64,000 nt of DNA from Pseudomonadales bacterium. GTDB lineage: Bacteria; Pseudomonadota; Gammaproteobacteria; Pseudomonadales; Azotimanducaceae. Numbering within the stretch: position 1 is the stretch's first letter; each line of letters starts with the position of its first letter. The notes beneath the pieces are model-generated. The model did not search any database. It worked only from the letters and a program-made list of their open reading frames with translations, and was not told where the DNA came from. The stretch spans positions 1 to 64,000 of the forward strand of contig JAHRVQ010000064.1 in the NCBI GenBank assembly GCA_019090615.1, written 5' to 3'. Below are positions 37,507 to 45,574 of the stretch, piece after piece. Position numbers and translations under genes: made by a program.

Positions 37507-37986
37507 CTATTTATTTCGGTTCTCAGGTTCCAGCAGTTTTAATCCGTTTTGGTGCATTTTAGTGAGGCTGTTGATGAGTTGTTGTAACTGATGCGGGGTC
37601 AGGTTTTCGGTCATTTCTTTTAAGACTTCATCACCTACGTCCTGCATCGATGGCAATAGGCTTTTGGCTTTTGCGGTACAGAAAACTTTCTTAACTCGCC
37701 GGTCAGCATTATCCAGTTTGCGGGTGAGTAATTTTTTCTTTTCCAGTCGGTCGACGATACCAGTGACTGCCATACGTCCCACACCCAGGGCGTCCGCCAG
37801 GTCAATTTGAGTGATGCCGGGTGATCTTGAAACGTGCCCGATAGCGCGCCATTGAGAGCGCGTTAAGTCCACATGCTTCATGCGTGAATCCCACGTTTGG
37901 GTAACCATCTTTGAGAGATCGTTGAGCAGGAACCCAAGTTTTGGTCCTAAATGGGGCGGGGTACTTTTTACTTCTTTATCGTTCAT
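37507..37986 (-). CDS. MarR-family transcriptional regulator
   Basis: A 159-residue winged-helix regulator. The start at 37986 (MNDKEVKSTPPHLG) is preferred to an in-frame ATG at 38043, whose 19 extra residues are hydrophobic and unlike the family and which has no ribosome site. The DNA-binding part runs TQIDLADALGVGRMAVTGIVDRLEKKKLLTR and continues into the wing with DNADRRVKKVF, the standard MarR layout. Terminal helices form the dimer interface. MarR proteins often respond to aromatic or acyl-CoA ligands and repress neighbouring catabolic genes. The LLM-esterase-thiolase-DUF35 series directly downstream is the obvious target. The perfect palindrome at 31177 is one candidate operator, by inference only. 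Confidence 0.9.
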   Translation of the reverse strand: MNDKEVKSTPPHLGPKLGFLLNDLSKMVTQTWDSRMKHVDLTRSQWRAIGHVSRSPGITQIDLADALGVGRMAVTGIVDRLEKKKLLTRKLDNADRRVKKVFCTAKAKSLLPSMQDVGDEVLKEMTENLTPHQLQQLINSLTKMHQNGLKLLEPENRNK

Positions 37987-38442
37987 GGTCAAAGAAGCCC
38001 CTAACAGGCAAATGCAGCTGATATTGAGGCGTAGCATCGCCATGCTGAAGTCGTTGTGTGCTGAGTTTGATATTTATTGGGTTGATTTTTAGCCTCTAAA
38101 TCCTGGGATAAAAACGCGTTGATTTGGTAGGAAACCTTCGAGTTCACTAGAGTAGACAGTTTTGTAGCGAAGGGCTAAGCCCACTTTCTTCACCTAACTA
38201 GATTAAAGTTTGCTGGTTACCTGGTGGTAATATATCCGTCCTGTGGGCCTTTAGTTGAAGGGGTGGGCATCAACTAAAGACCGGTTTATATTGCCTGGTT
38301 TTTAATAAAGAACCGCTAAGGGCTTTTTATATAGAACCGCTAAGGGCTTTTTATATAGAACCGCTAAGGGCTTTTTATATAGAACCGCTAAGGGCTTTTT
38401 ATAAGAACCGCTAAGGGCTTTTTATATAAAGCCGCTAAAGGC
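37987..38442. other. Gene-free region upstream of the MarR gene, ending in a repeat array
   Basis: 456 nt without a convincing gene. The first part is the leader of the minus-strand MarR gene. The second part, from 38309, is the 24-nt tandem array described separately, which reaches the stop codon of the acyl-CoA dehydrogenase gene. Confidence 0.6.
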
Positions 38443-38445
38443 TTA
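38309..38445. repeat. 24-nt tandem array with core CGCTAAGGGCTTTTTAT
   Basis: Unit AGAACCGCTAAGGG plus CTTTTTATAT starts at 38309, 38333, 38357, 38381 and, after a 1-nt loss, 38404. A sixth, decayed copy (AAGCCGCTAAAGGC) runs into the stop codon of the acyl-CoA dehydrogenase at 38443. The first four copies are identical or nearly so. There are no spacers between units, so it is not a CRISPR array. The core resembles that of the 18-nt array at 59726. Confidence 0.95.
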
Positions 38446-39609
38446 AAGCAAACTGCTGCCAAGCAGGTCTCTGGCTATTATGTGGCGTTGTACTTCACTG
38501 GGGCCTTCGCCGATTCTTCTGATTCTCATTTCGCGGTACCAGCGCTCAAACGGAAAGTCTTTGGTAACGCCGTAGCCACCGTGGATCTGGAGTGAGCGGT
38601 CAACAACCCTGCTAGCAGCTTCAGAGCCGACAAGTTTTGACATGGCGGCTTCTTTGCGGAAAGAAATACCCTGGTCAACGCGGTCAGCCGCTTCCAGAGT
38701 AATCCAGGTTGCCTGTTTGATGTCGATTTCATTATCTACCAGCATCCATTGGATGGATTGCCTGGAGGACAGCGGGGCACCAAAGGTTTCGCGAATTTGT
38801 GAATATTCCAGCGCCATTTCATGGGCTTTAACAGCGACACCAATGCAACCTGCAGAATAAGGAATACGCTGCCGGCTGAGTCTATCACTGGCAATGGCAA
38901 AACCTTTATTCACTTCACCTAATACGTTGGCGTTGGGTACCCGCATATTCTCAAACTGAAGCTCAGTTGCGTATTTAGCCGACCGTAAAGTGTGTACGAT
39001 TCGTCTTACATGGAAGCCGGGTGTGTCTGTGTCCACTAGAAAGCAGGTAACCCCGCCGCGGCCTTTGTCAGGTGAAGTCCGGGCAAAAAGCAAACCAAAA
39101 TCTGCTTTATCGGCCCCTGAAATAAATATTTTGGAACCGTCAATAATCCAGTCATCGCCATCCCGGACGGCTTTGGTCTGGATCGCTCGGGCAGGGTCAG
39201 AGCCACCTGAGGGTTCAGTCAGGCCAAAAAAACTTTTCTTTTCGCCGCGTAGAACAGGGAACAGGTAACGTTCTTTCTGGTCATCATTGGCTTCATATAG
39301 CTGGGCCAGGCCGGCACCGCCAAATACGCCATAACAGGGAGCATAAAGCCCCGCTCGGTGTTTTGACATTTCGATAGCAATTAATGTCCGAGTGACCATA
39401 TCGATCTCTGGGCCACCAAACTCTACCGGAATATCAAGGCCATACAGGCCCATTTCTTTTACCTTGCCGACGAGCCTGTCGTAGTCTTTGGTTTCAATTT
39501 CATCAGCATCGGCGTCAAGATTCATTTCTAGAGGAATGATTTCCTCTAGTACAAATTTGCGAACCATACCTATAATTAGATCTTGTTCTTCTGTTAGTTG
39601 CAGGTGCAT
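38443..39609 (-). CDS. Acyl-CoA dehydrogenase
   Basis: A 388-residue FAD enzyme that would oxidise an acyl-CoA to the 2-enoyl-CoA. The flavin/substrate motif FGLTEPSGGSD is visible near 128-138, as is the C-terminal IGEGPSEVQRHIIARDLL. That motif keeps the Glu (GEGP) that is Asp in the plus-strand homologue at 31568, so the two are not redundant. DRSLQIHGGYG is the usual C-terminal signature. AGGA precedes the ATG at 39609. The gene lies 21 nt downstream of the small protein at 39631, probably in one transcript. Its stop codon lies inside the last degenerate unit of the 24-nt array. ETF genes are not in the window. Confidence 0.93.
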   Translation of the reverse strand: MHLQLTEEQDLIIGMVRKFVLEEIIPLEMNLDADADEIETKDYDRLVGKVKEMGLYGLDIPVEFGGPEIDMVTRTLIAIEMSKHRAGLYAPCYGVFGGAGLAQLYEANDDQKERYLFPVLRGEKKSFFGLTEPSGGSDPARAIQTKAVRDGDDWIIDGSKIFISGADKADFGLLFARTSPDKGRGGVTCFLVDTDTPGFHVRRIVHTLRSAKYATELQFENMRVPNANVLGEVNKGFAIASDRLSRQRIPYSAGCIGVAVKAHEMALEYSQIRETFGAPLSSRQSIQWMLVDNEIDIKQATWITLEAADRVDQGISFRKEAAMSKLVGSEAASRVVDRSLQIHGGYGVTKDFPFERWYREMRIRRIGEGPSEVQRHIIARDLLGSSLL

Positions 39610-39630
39610 ATTGTGTTTCCTAAGCTGGGT

Positions 39631-39957
39631 CTAAGAAGGGGATAGTCGGCCAAGTTTTGCAGTATCAGCGTCGCTGTTGAGTAGGGGATAATTACCAAAA
39701 TCAGCGTGATGAATCATTAACAGCTCCTGGTATCGGGTTCGATAGGAGGAGGTGATTTCGGTGCGAAAGAATGCGGCCTTTTCTACCTGTTGTTGTAATT
39801 CTCCGCGCAGGCCAAATAAACTTTGCGAACCAGCGAAGCCAACATAGACCACTTCTTTATCCTGGTTAGCCAATTGGTAAACACCCAGTTCACCTTTTAA
39901 TTTATCGACAGTTTGCTGGTCAAGAGTTGACCATTGCTTGTTGGGTCGTAATGGCAT
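39631..39957 (-). CDS. Small protein of 108 residues, possibly GIY-YIG-like
   Basis: Not firmly recognised. The segment GVYQLANQDKEVVYVGFAGS resembles the GVYxL...VYVGxA strands of GIY-YIG folds. The downstream Arg (LRGEL) and the C-terminal Tyr-rich helix (SSYRTRYQELLMIHHADFG) would fit a reduced domain without obvious nuclease activity. It sits 21 nt ahead of the acyl-CoA dehydrogenase on the same strand. GGAG occurs 11 nt upstream of the ATG. It is soluble, with no signal peptide. The link to acyl-CoA metabolism is positional only. Confidence 0.7.
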   Translation of the reverse strand: MPLRPNKQWSTLDQQTVDKLKGELGVYQLANQDKEVVYVGFAGSQSLFGLRGELQQQVEKAAFFRTEITSSYRTRYQELLMIHHADFGNYPLLNSDADTAKLGRLSPS

Positions 39958-40210
39958 TGGGCTGGCTGCTCCTTTTGAATCAATTGTCTAATATCGTGAT
40001 ACTGTATACTACATTACAATATCGCTGGCAATTAGCAGCTAACACCTACTCTTATTTATTTGCAATTATCGCCTGGAATTTAACGTCTGGATTCAAAAAC
40101 AGGCCCGTAATCAAAAAGCGGAGGATCTATATGTGATTCAGCTGAATATTGCTATAACTAACTATAAAGCTGTGTTTAAGCGTATAACGACAGCATACCT
40201 TAAAGCAATT

Positions 40211-40273
40211 TTGATAAGACAATATTGATAAGACAATATTGATACCAGAGCTTTGATACGACAGCTTTGATAC
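40211..40273. repeat. 14-nt tandem array, unit TTGATAAGACAATA
   Basis: Copies begin at 40211, 40225, 40239, 40253 and a partial one at 40267. The first two are identical and the next two share TTGATAC..A..GCT. The phase is exactly 14 nt throughout. It lies just beyond the terminator of the Rieske oxygenase genes. Confidence 0.93.
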
Positions 40274-40305
40274 AAAAAATTGGCGCTAATAAAAATTAGC
40301 GCCAA
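40274..40305 (-). terminator. Rho-independent terminator of the Rieske oxygenase operon
   Basis: TTGGCGCTAAT (40280-40290) pairs perfectly with ATTAGCGCCAA (40295-40305) around an AAAA loop. Read on the minus strand the stem is followed by a run of six T. Confidence 0.9.
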
Positions 40306-40326
40306 AATGACATTCTCATAGGCAAG

Positions 40327-40815
40327 TCAAAGCAGAAAAGTTACGTTATCCTGTGGTTCGTCGAGTTTTAGGAGAATCACCTTTTTAGTTTTGATGATAT
40401 AGCTGTCTGTATTTTCCTGTAAGGTATATTCTGACCTGCCAGCAAAAAGACTCTGTACATGACCACGTAGTTCTGTCACCAGGAAATTTGCATTGGCTGT
40501 GACGATGTCGCCGTCCTGTGTGGCCTCAACATTGGTGACTGAGCGCAGAGTTTTTGATTTAGGGTTTTGTGCAAAAGCCTTGCCTTCGATCAACCTGATG
40601 ATGTGATTATCAAGCATGCCACGGTCGTAGTACAAAATAGAAACATGTTTGCTAGGATCGGAATTTTCGTCGTTAGCAGGAATCCAGTAGGTACACTTTT
40701 CCTTATGCCATAAATCCAGCCAGGGCTGATAGCTATTAGTATCCATGAGTCGGGCTTCTTTAAATAAAAAGGCCTGCACCTGTTGCACGAGTTCAAAATT
40801 GTTATTAGTCGTCAT
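40327..40815 (-). CDS. Aromatic-ring-hydroxylating dioxygenase, beta subunit
   Basis: A 162-residue protein of the SnoaL-like/NTF2 fold used as the beta subunit of Rieske oxygenases. Typical features are VQAFLFKEARLMDTNSYQPWLDLW at the start, the YYDRGMLDNHIIRL segment, and a strand series ending in KKVILLKLDEPQD. It has a structural rather than catalytic role in an alpha3beta3 complex. The ATG at 40815 overlaps the end of the alpha-subunit gene by 11 nt, which confirms the pair as a translationally coupled operon. The terminator at 40280-40305 follows. Confidence 0.92.
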   Translation of the reverse strand: MTTNNNFELVQQVQAFLFKEARLMDTNSYQPWLDLWHKEKCTYWIPANDENSDPSKHVSILYYDRGMLDNHIIRLIEGKAFAQNPKSKTLRSVTNVEATQDGDIVTANANFLVTELRGHVQSLFAGRSEYTLQENTDSYIIKTKKVILLKLDEPQDNVTFLL

Positions 40816-42082
40816 TTTGTTGCATCACCTCTAACCAATGTGACCACATCGCACGCTGGGATGTCTCGTCAGTAACCTGTCCTCTAACCGTACCATCAGG
40901 CAGTTGTTCTTCGCGGTGTAGGCCCCGTTGAAAGATTAGCCAGGGATCCATAGTACAAGCCACGCCTTCCTGGACCCGGTTGAACATTTCTATGTCGTCA
41001 TGAATACCACCGCCATGAGGGCTATAGAATTGTTCGAATTGTCTTATTCGCGTGGTATTTAGTTCGTCAGGAACACCCTTGAGCAGGGTCGGCGCCAATT
41101 CAACTTCGGTCTGATTGAAAGTAATCGGGCGAATAGTGCGAACCTGTTGACCCAGCACGACTAGATTGGGGAATACGTTCATATGGGTGCCGCCAACAGT
41201 AATGACATCCTCGGCACGTTCTTTACCGTAAGCTTCTACCATATCGTCGTAATATTTTTTGCCCCAGCTGGTACTTTTTAATCCAGCTAATCGGCTGTCT
41301 TTTCTTTGTGGAACTGAATTGTAGGCAGCGGAGTCAATATGGGTATTGCCCTGGCCCAGCGCGCGTACACTAGCAATAGAGCTACCGTTAAATGTATCAA
41401 CCTTAACGCCAGTCATTCGGGTGATGGTTTTGAAAAAGGACTGATGGGTGAAGTTGGGGTGATAACCATCGATGGAGTTTTCCATCTGTAGTTTCCAGCT
41501 GCCCTTGTAGAGTAGTTTAGCGGCACCCGCCTGGACTAAAATTTCGCCTTCTGGCGACAGGTCACAAAAGTAGTCTATCTGTTCCATTGTGGGCGCACCG
41601 AGGCTTTCAAGCAGGCTGATTTTTGGTTTGTGCATGCTCGCAAATACAAAACCTCGATAAGTATCAAGGGCATTTGGTTTGGTTAGGCCTAATTGAGTCT
41701 TGTCGAGGTTTTCATAAGCGTCTTCATAGGGTATACCAGTGAGATCACCGCTTAAATCATAGGTCCAACCATGGTATTCGCAGCGAAACTTAGTCGCATT
41801 GCCACAGGGCTCCTGGCAGACCGTTGCGGCCCGGTGGCGGCAACGGTTAAATAACACCTGAATTTTATCAGTTTTGTCACGGCAAAGAATGATTGGCTGG
41901 GTGCCAATCGTTGAGCGTTTATAATCGCCCTTATTGGGTACTTCGCTGATGTGTCCAACATACACCCAGCCGCGGGCATAGATGCGTTGTAGTTCATCCT
42001 GGAAAATTTCAGGATCAGTATAAACGGAACCATGTACGGCGTCTGGCCGGACTAGCTCGTTATAGTCGATTGATTGCCTCAT
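40805..42082 (-). CDS. Rieske aromatic-ring-hydroxylating oxygenase, alpha subunit
   Basis: A 425-residue catalytic subunit. The Rieske [2Fe-2S] ligands are complete (Cys81, His83, Cys101, His104, in NRCRHRA and CEYHGWTYD). The mononuclear iron site is marked by His208 and His213 in DGYHPNFTH, with a C-terminal Asp ligand expected near GIHDDIEMF. It would hydroxylate an aromatic or polycyclic substrate using electrons from a ferredoxin and reductase. Neither partner gene is in the window. AAGGTGAT lies ahead of the ATG. The upstream leader carries the large imperfect palindrome at 42130-42176. The substrate cannot be assigned. Confidence 0.94.
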   Translation of the reverse strand: MRQSIDYNELVRPDAVHGSVYTDPEIFQDELQRIYARGWVYVGHISEVPNKGDYKRSTIGTQPIILCRDKTDKIQVLFNRCRHRAATVCQEPCGNATKFRCEYHGWTYDLSGDLTGIPYEDAYENLDKTQLGLTKPNALDTYRGFVFASMHKPKISLLESLGAPTMEQIDYFCDLSPEGEILVQAGAAKLLYKGSWKLQMENSIDGYHPNFTHQSFFKTITRMTGVKVDTFNGSSIASVRALGQGNTHIDSAAYNSVPQRKDSRLAGLKSTSWGKKYYDDMVEAYGKERAEDVITVGGTHMNVFPNLVVLGQQVRTIRPITFNQTEVELAPTLLKGVPDELNTTRIRQFEQFYSPHGGGIHDDIEMFNRVQEGVACTMDPWLIFQRGLHREEQLPDGTVRGQVTDETSQRAMWSHWLEVMQQNDD

Positions 42083-42616
42083 ATATCACCTTTAAGTACC
42101 GCCCAAATTTTTGCCATCACAGGACATAACTTAAGGTTTGATTCGGCTGAGTGAACCTCACTCCAATCAATTTAAGTCGCCTAACTGGGAATTCAGGATT
42201 TTATTGCCATAGAGTAAGCATATACTACATCTGCCTCGTTAAATTGCATAGCCCCAAGGTTATATTGATCTTAAATAGCGTTGATACCGCAGCTTAGGGT
42301 TGGCCCATACACAAATATGTTCGCTGATTGATGGTTTAGATCAATCCTCAGCCGGGATCTACAATTGGCTAATGTAAGCTAACTTACTATCGTGTATCGT
42401 ATAACCCATAACATTTGCTGCTGTGCGTTGATTGTTTGCTTCGTTGAATTCGTAGATGAAGGTTTCGTTAAATGTGTAGCTGTGAATGTATAAAGATAAA
42501 TAATTCGAGCCGTACAAAGAATGCATTCCCCATATTGGTGCTTATCAGTGCTGATACCGTGAGCTGTATTTTCACGGCGTAATACAGATCCTTTTTAAAA
42601 ATTACCGAGGTTAAAA
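42083..42616. other. Divergent regulatory gap between the Rieske operon and enoyl-CoA hydratase
   Basis: 534 nt without a gene. It contains the palindromic element at 42130-42176, the TATACTACAT string also found upstream of 39957, and a short direct repeat TATCGTGTATCGTAT near 42390. Two outward promoters are expected, but no convincing -35/-10 pair was found. Confidence 0.5.
42130..42176. promoter_or_regulatory. Nested inverted repeat upstream of the Rieske alpha gene
   Basis: The inner part GAGTGA-ACC-TCACTC (42149-42163) is a perfect inverted repeat. Outer arms CTTAAGGTTTGATT (42130-42143) and AATCAATTTAAG (42165-42176) also pair, imperfectly. The position, 48-94 nt ahead of the alpha-subunit ATG, suits an operator or leader hairpin. 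Confidence 0.5.
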
Positions 42617-43423
42617 ATGTCTCATTTGATCTATGAAAAACGTGATGGCATCGCCTACTTGACGATGAACCGCCCTGAGCGAAGAAATGCATTAAGCCCA
42701 CAGATGATTGTTGAAATGGCCAATGCCTGGAATGATTTTCGCGAGGATAAAGACGCTCGAGTAGCGGTGTTAACTGGGGCCGGCGATAAGGCATTTTGTG
42801 CTGGCGCTGATCTTGGTCTGCTTATTCCGCTGATGTCGCGCGGGCGCGAACCAGAGAATGAATATGATGAAGCACTGCTGAAAGATCGTAGCTTGATGCA
42901 AACTGCCCTGCTCAGAGATTTTGAACTTTATAAGCCTGTTATTGCCGCGGTGAATGGATTTGCCCTGGCTGGCGGTACTGAAATATTGCAGGCTACTGAT
43001 CTACGCATCTCAGCCCCAACAGGTGAGTTCGGTTTGTCAGAAGTTATGCGTGGCATTATCCCGGCTGGTGGTTCGCTGGTTCGTCTGGCGCGACAGATTC
43101 CCTACTGTAAAGCGATGGAAATATTATTGGTGGGTGATCGGATGAATGCTGAAGAAGCTTTGCGAATTGGTCTCATCAACGAAATAGTGCCTGCCGACAA
43201 GTTGCTGCAGCGCGCTGAAGAATTGGGTCAGCGAGTGGCAGAAAATGGCCCATTAGCTGTTGCTGCCTGTAAAGAAGCTGTGATCAGAACCAGTGGCCTG
43301 GCGATGGAAGAAGCATTCAAAATAGAAAGCGAAGTTGCTGGTCGAGTAATGCGTACCAAAGATGCCCGAGAAGGACCTTTGGCTTTTATGGAAAAACGAC
43401 CTGCTGTGTTTAAGGGCGAGTAA
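42617..43423 (+). CDS. Enoyl-CoA hydratase/isomerase family protein
   Basis: A 268-residue crotonase-fold enzyme, likely hydrating a 2-enoyl-CoA. The CoA/oxyanion motif NRPERRNALS, AGADLG, and the second oxyanion segment GFALAGGTE are present. Both catalytic Glu positions of true hydratases are kept (GGTE and LSEVMRG), which argues against a pure isomerase. GAGG precedes the ATG by 6 nt. It is transcribed away from the Rieske operon and alone on this strand; the next gene is convergent. It would act after either acyl-CoA dehydrogenase. A ring-unsaturated CoA ester is a possible substrate given the BadH-like enzyme, but that is not demonstrated. Confidence 0.92.
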   Translation: MSHLIYEKRDGIAYLTMNRPERRNALSPQMIVEMANAWNDFREDKDARVAVLTGAGDKAFCAGADLGLLIPLMSRGREPENEYDEALLKDRSLMQTALLRDFELYKPVIAAVNGFALAGGTEILQATDLRISAPTGEFGLSEVMRGIIPAGGSLVRLARQIPYCKAMEILLVGDRMNAEEALRIGLINEIVPADKLLQRAEELGQRVAENGPLAVAACKEAVIRTSGLAMEEAFKIESEVAGRVMRTKDAREGPLAFMEKRPAVFKGE

Positions 43424-43490
43424 TCGATACGAAAGCTAAAGGCGCCTTTTTACAGACGTTGAAGCTGAAGTAGCTTGAAATCTTGTAAAA

Positions 43491-43527
43491 CAGTTTCAGG
43501 GGGCGCGTAGATAGCTCCCTGAAACTG
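43491..43527. terminator. Hairpin between convergent hydratase and nitronate-monooxygenase-like genes
   Basis: CAGTTTCAGGGGGC (43491-43504) and GCTCCCTGAAACTG (43514-43527) form a 14-bp stem with one G-T pair and a 9-nt loop. There is no T-run, so it may act as a processing or rho-assisted end. Confidence 0.6.
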
Positions 43528-43557
43528 ATTCAATCCAGACGATTGCTAATTTGCCAT

Positions 43558-44562
43558 TTACTTGATGGGCTGTACCCGTTCGAGTGCTTTGGTAGCTTCT
43601 TCCATAATTTCAAGTACCACATCACCCGCAGGTTTAACTGCTTTTATGACCGCTGCGCTCTGGCCCATGGCACAGGCGCCAATTTCCATTTCTCCATCTC
43701 GACGACCTGCCATATAAGGGTCTTTACCTAACCACTTACTGACATTCCGCATTTGTAATGGAAAAGGTTCGATAGTTGCCTGCAATTCAGCATTTTCCCA
43801 GGCGCTGGTGGTGCCATTAGCATACATACGGCAGGGCTTGCCAGAAAAACACTTGGTACGGATTGTACCTTCATCGCCAATTTCAACAATGGCGTTTTTA
43901 TAATTGTCATGGCCCCAGGCTTCATAGGTGGCAATAAATCGAGTGCCACACCACACACCCTGGCCGCCCATAACGAATGTTGCAGCCAGGCCGCGACCAT
44001 CGCCAACGCCGCCAGCGTAGACAACAGGGATATCCAGTGCATCCAGTACTGCGGGTAATAGAGCCATGCCGCCTACTCTGCCAGTATGGCCGCCGCCGTC
44101 GTAGCCCTGTGCTATGACTGCATCAACCCCGCTATCCTGTAGTCGCCTGGCATTTTTGGTATTGCCGGTTAAGCTGAGCACTTTCATATTGGCGTTATGG
44201 CATCGCTCTACAATAGGGCCAGGGTCGCCAAGTCCGCTCACCAGAATGGGAACCTTCTCTTCAAATACTACTTCGATGGATTCAGCCACGTCGTCAGTAA
44301 AGGGCTGAGCCTCTGAGCTGCCGCCTTTGGCAAATAACAGATCAACCGCAAAGGGTTTGTCGGTAACCCGTCTGACGGTGGCTATTTCTTCTCTTAATTT
44401 AGCCGCATTCATGGTGGCCGCACCAAGGGTACCAAGGCCCCCTGCTTCAGAAACGGCACCTACCAGGTCACCAATGGCAACAAATCCCATGCCGGCCTGT
44501 AAGACCGGATATTCGATCCCGAGTTGTTCGCAGAGGGGGGTTTTCAGGCTTGGATGAAACAT
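43558..44562 (-). CDS. Nitronate monooxygenase-like (NPD family) FMN enzyme
   Basis: A 334-residue TIM-barrel flavoprotein of the 2-nitropropane dioxygenase family. The start (LCEQLGIEYPVLQAGM) and the FMN-phosphate and catalytic-His region AQGYDGGGHTG are diagnostic. Later segments VYAGGVGDGRG and GTRFIATYEAWGH fit. True nitronate monooxygenases detoxify propionate-3-nitronate. Many members in catabolic clusters, including steroid and fatty-acid clusters, have other or unknown substrates, including enoyl reduction. AGGAGA precedes the ATG at 44562. It lies 45 nt downstream of an LLM gene on the same strand, probably one operon with that and the isopropylmalate-dehydrogenase-like gene. Confidence 0.88.
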   Translation of the reverse strand: MFHPSLKTPLCEQLGIEYPVLQAGMGFVAIGDLVGAVSEAGGLGTLGAATMNAAKLREEIATVRRVTDKPFAVDLLFAKGGSSEAQPFTDDVAESIEVVFEEKVPILVSGLGDPGPIVERCHNANMKVLSLTGNTKNARRLQDSGVDAVIAQGYDGGGHTGRVGGMALLPAVLDALDIPVVYAGGVGDGRGLAATFVMGGQGVWCGTRFIATYEAWGHDNYKNAIVEIGDEGTIRTKCFSGKPCRMYANGTTSAWENAELQATIEPFPLQMRNVSKWLGKDPYMAGRRDGEMEIGACAMGQSAAVIKAVKPAGDVVLEIMEEATKALERVQPIK

Positions 44563-44607
44563 AAATTATTCTCCTGGGTAATTGGTTTTGCGTCGTTCAA
44601 ATTAGTT

Positions 44608-45471
44608 TTAAGTTTTGCTAATGACATTTTCTGCAAATTCATTCAATGCGCGTTTTAGTCCATCAGCATCATAGGCGGGTGGTGAAATTAACATCCTGGA
44701 AGTGCCAATTTCCTCGTAACGCGCTACTTTACCGGGATCGAGCTTACCGGCAGCTACGGTCAATTCAATTTCTTCCGGGTTTCTGCCGATTTTTGCACAT
44801 TCATCTCGCATGGCGTCGAGTAGCACTGGCAGTGTTTTAAGGCTACCCGAAGCCGGATAAAAGCCGTCGCCGATTCTTGCAGCGCGGCGTGCTGCGCCTT
44901 CAACATTGCCGCCAACAATTATAGGTACGCCAGGTTGCTGGACCGGGCTGGGGTTGGACTGGATAGCAGGCCAGTTATAATATTTGCCGTCAAAGGGCTC
45001 CGCTTCTTCTTTCCATAGCGAACGTAATGCCATGGCTGCTTCTTCAGTTCTTGCGGCGCGCTCGTTAAAGGGAATCCCCACTACCTCCATTTCTTCTTTG
45101 AGCCAGCCGATGCCAATACCCATTAGTGCTCGGCCGCGAGACAGGACATCCAGAGAAGCCCATTCTTTAGCGACATAAAGGGGGTTGCGTTGTGGCAGGA
45201 TCATAATGCCGGTGGCAAGGCGAAGGTTTTTTGTCATGGCCGCAGCGTAAGAGAGGGCTACTAACGGGTCAGGGAAGGAAGCCGCTTCGCCGCCAGGAAA
45301 GTTGCCGTCTTTGCTATAAGGGTACTTTGATTCAAATCCAACGGGTAATACAACGTGTTCAACGGCCCAGATAGACTCGATGCCAACTTCTTCGGCCGTT
45401 AAAACCAGGGTTTCAAATAATTCGGGGTTTGCGTAGGGGCCAGCGGTGGCAAACGAAATACCAAATTTCAT
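44608..45471 (-). CDS. LLM-class oxidoreductase, F420-type subfamily (TIGR03619-like)
   Basis: A 287-residue luciferase-like TIM barrel. Recognisable segments are MKFGISFATAGPY, GIESIWAVEHVVLP, a 15-20 residue insertion (FESKYPYSKDGNFPGGEAA), ILPQRNPLYVAKEWASLD and GIGIGWLKEEME. This layout is typical of the Rv2161c-like group annotated as F420-dependent. GGAG precedes the ATG at 45471. It sits between the isopropylmalate-dehydrogenase-like gene and the nitronate-monooxygenase-like gene, all on the minus strand. The cofactor (F420 versus FMN) and substrate are unknown. Confidence 0.86.
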   Translation of the reverse strand: MKFGISFATAGPYANPELFETLVLTAEEVGIESIWAVEHVVLPVGFESKYPYSKDGNFPGGEAASFPDPLVALSYAAAMTKNLRLATGIMILPQRNPLYVAKEWASLDVLSRGRALMGIGIGWLKEEMEVVGIPFNERAARTEEAAMALRSLWKEEAEPFDGKYYNWPAIQSNPSPVQQPGVPIIVGGNVEGAARRAARIGDGFYPASGSLKTLPVLLDAMRDECAKIGRNPEEIELTVAAGKLDPGKVARYEEIGTSRMLISPPAYDADGLKRALNEFAENVISKT

Positions 45472-45506
45472 AATTATTCTCCAAATTTATAAGTTACGTT
45501 TCTTTT

Positions 45507-45546
45507 AGTTTTTGATAGTTTTTGATAATTTTTGATAGTTTTTGAG
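45507..45546. repeat. 10-nt tandem array, unit AGTTTTTGAT
   Basis: Four copies in register from 45507 (AGTTTTTGAT, AGTTTTTGAT, AATTTTTGAT, AGTTTTTGAG), in the gap between two minus-strand genes. Confidence 0.9.
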
Positions 45547-45574
45547 CTATTTTTAATGGGTATTAAAACTTTGG

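Larger units (their letters stand above)
39958..40326. other. Gap with promoter candidate, 14-nt array and terminator
   Basis: The part nearest 39958 is the leader of the small-protein/acyl-CoA dehydrogenase unit. It shares the string TATACTACAT (about 40006-40015) with the leader of the Rieske alpha gene (about 42220-42229), a possible common control element. The remainder holds the 14-nt array and the terminator listed separately. No gene is seen. Confidence 0.5.

Noticed and set aside
38309-38445. Possible CRISPR array
   Set aside because: Units of 24 nt are contiguous without unique spacers, and no cas gene is present.
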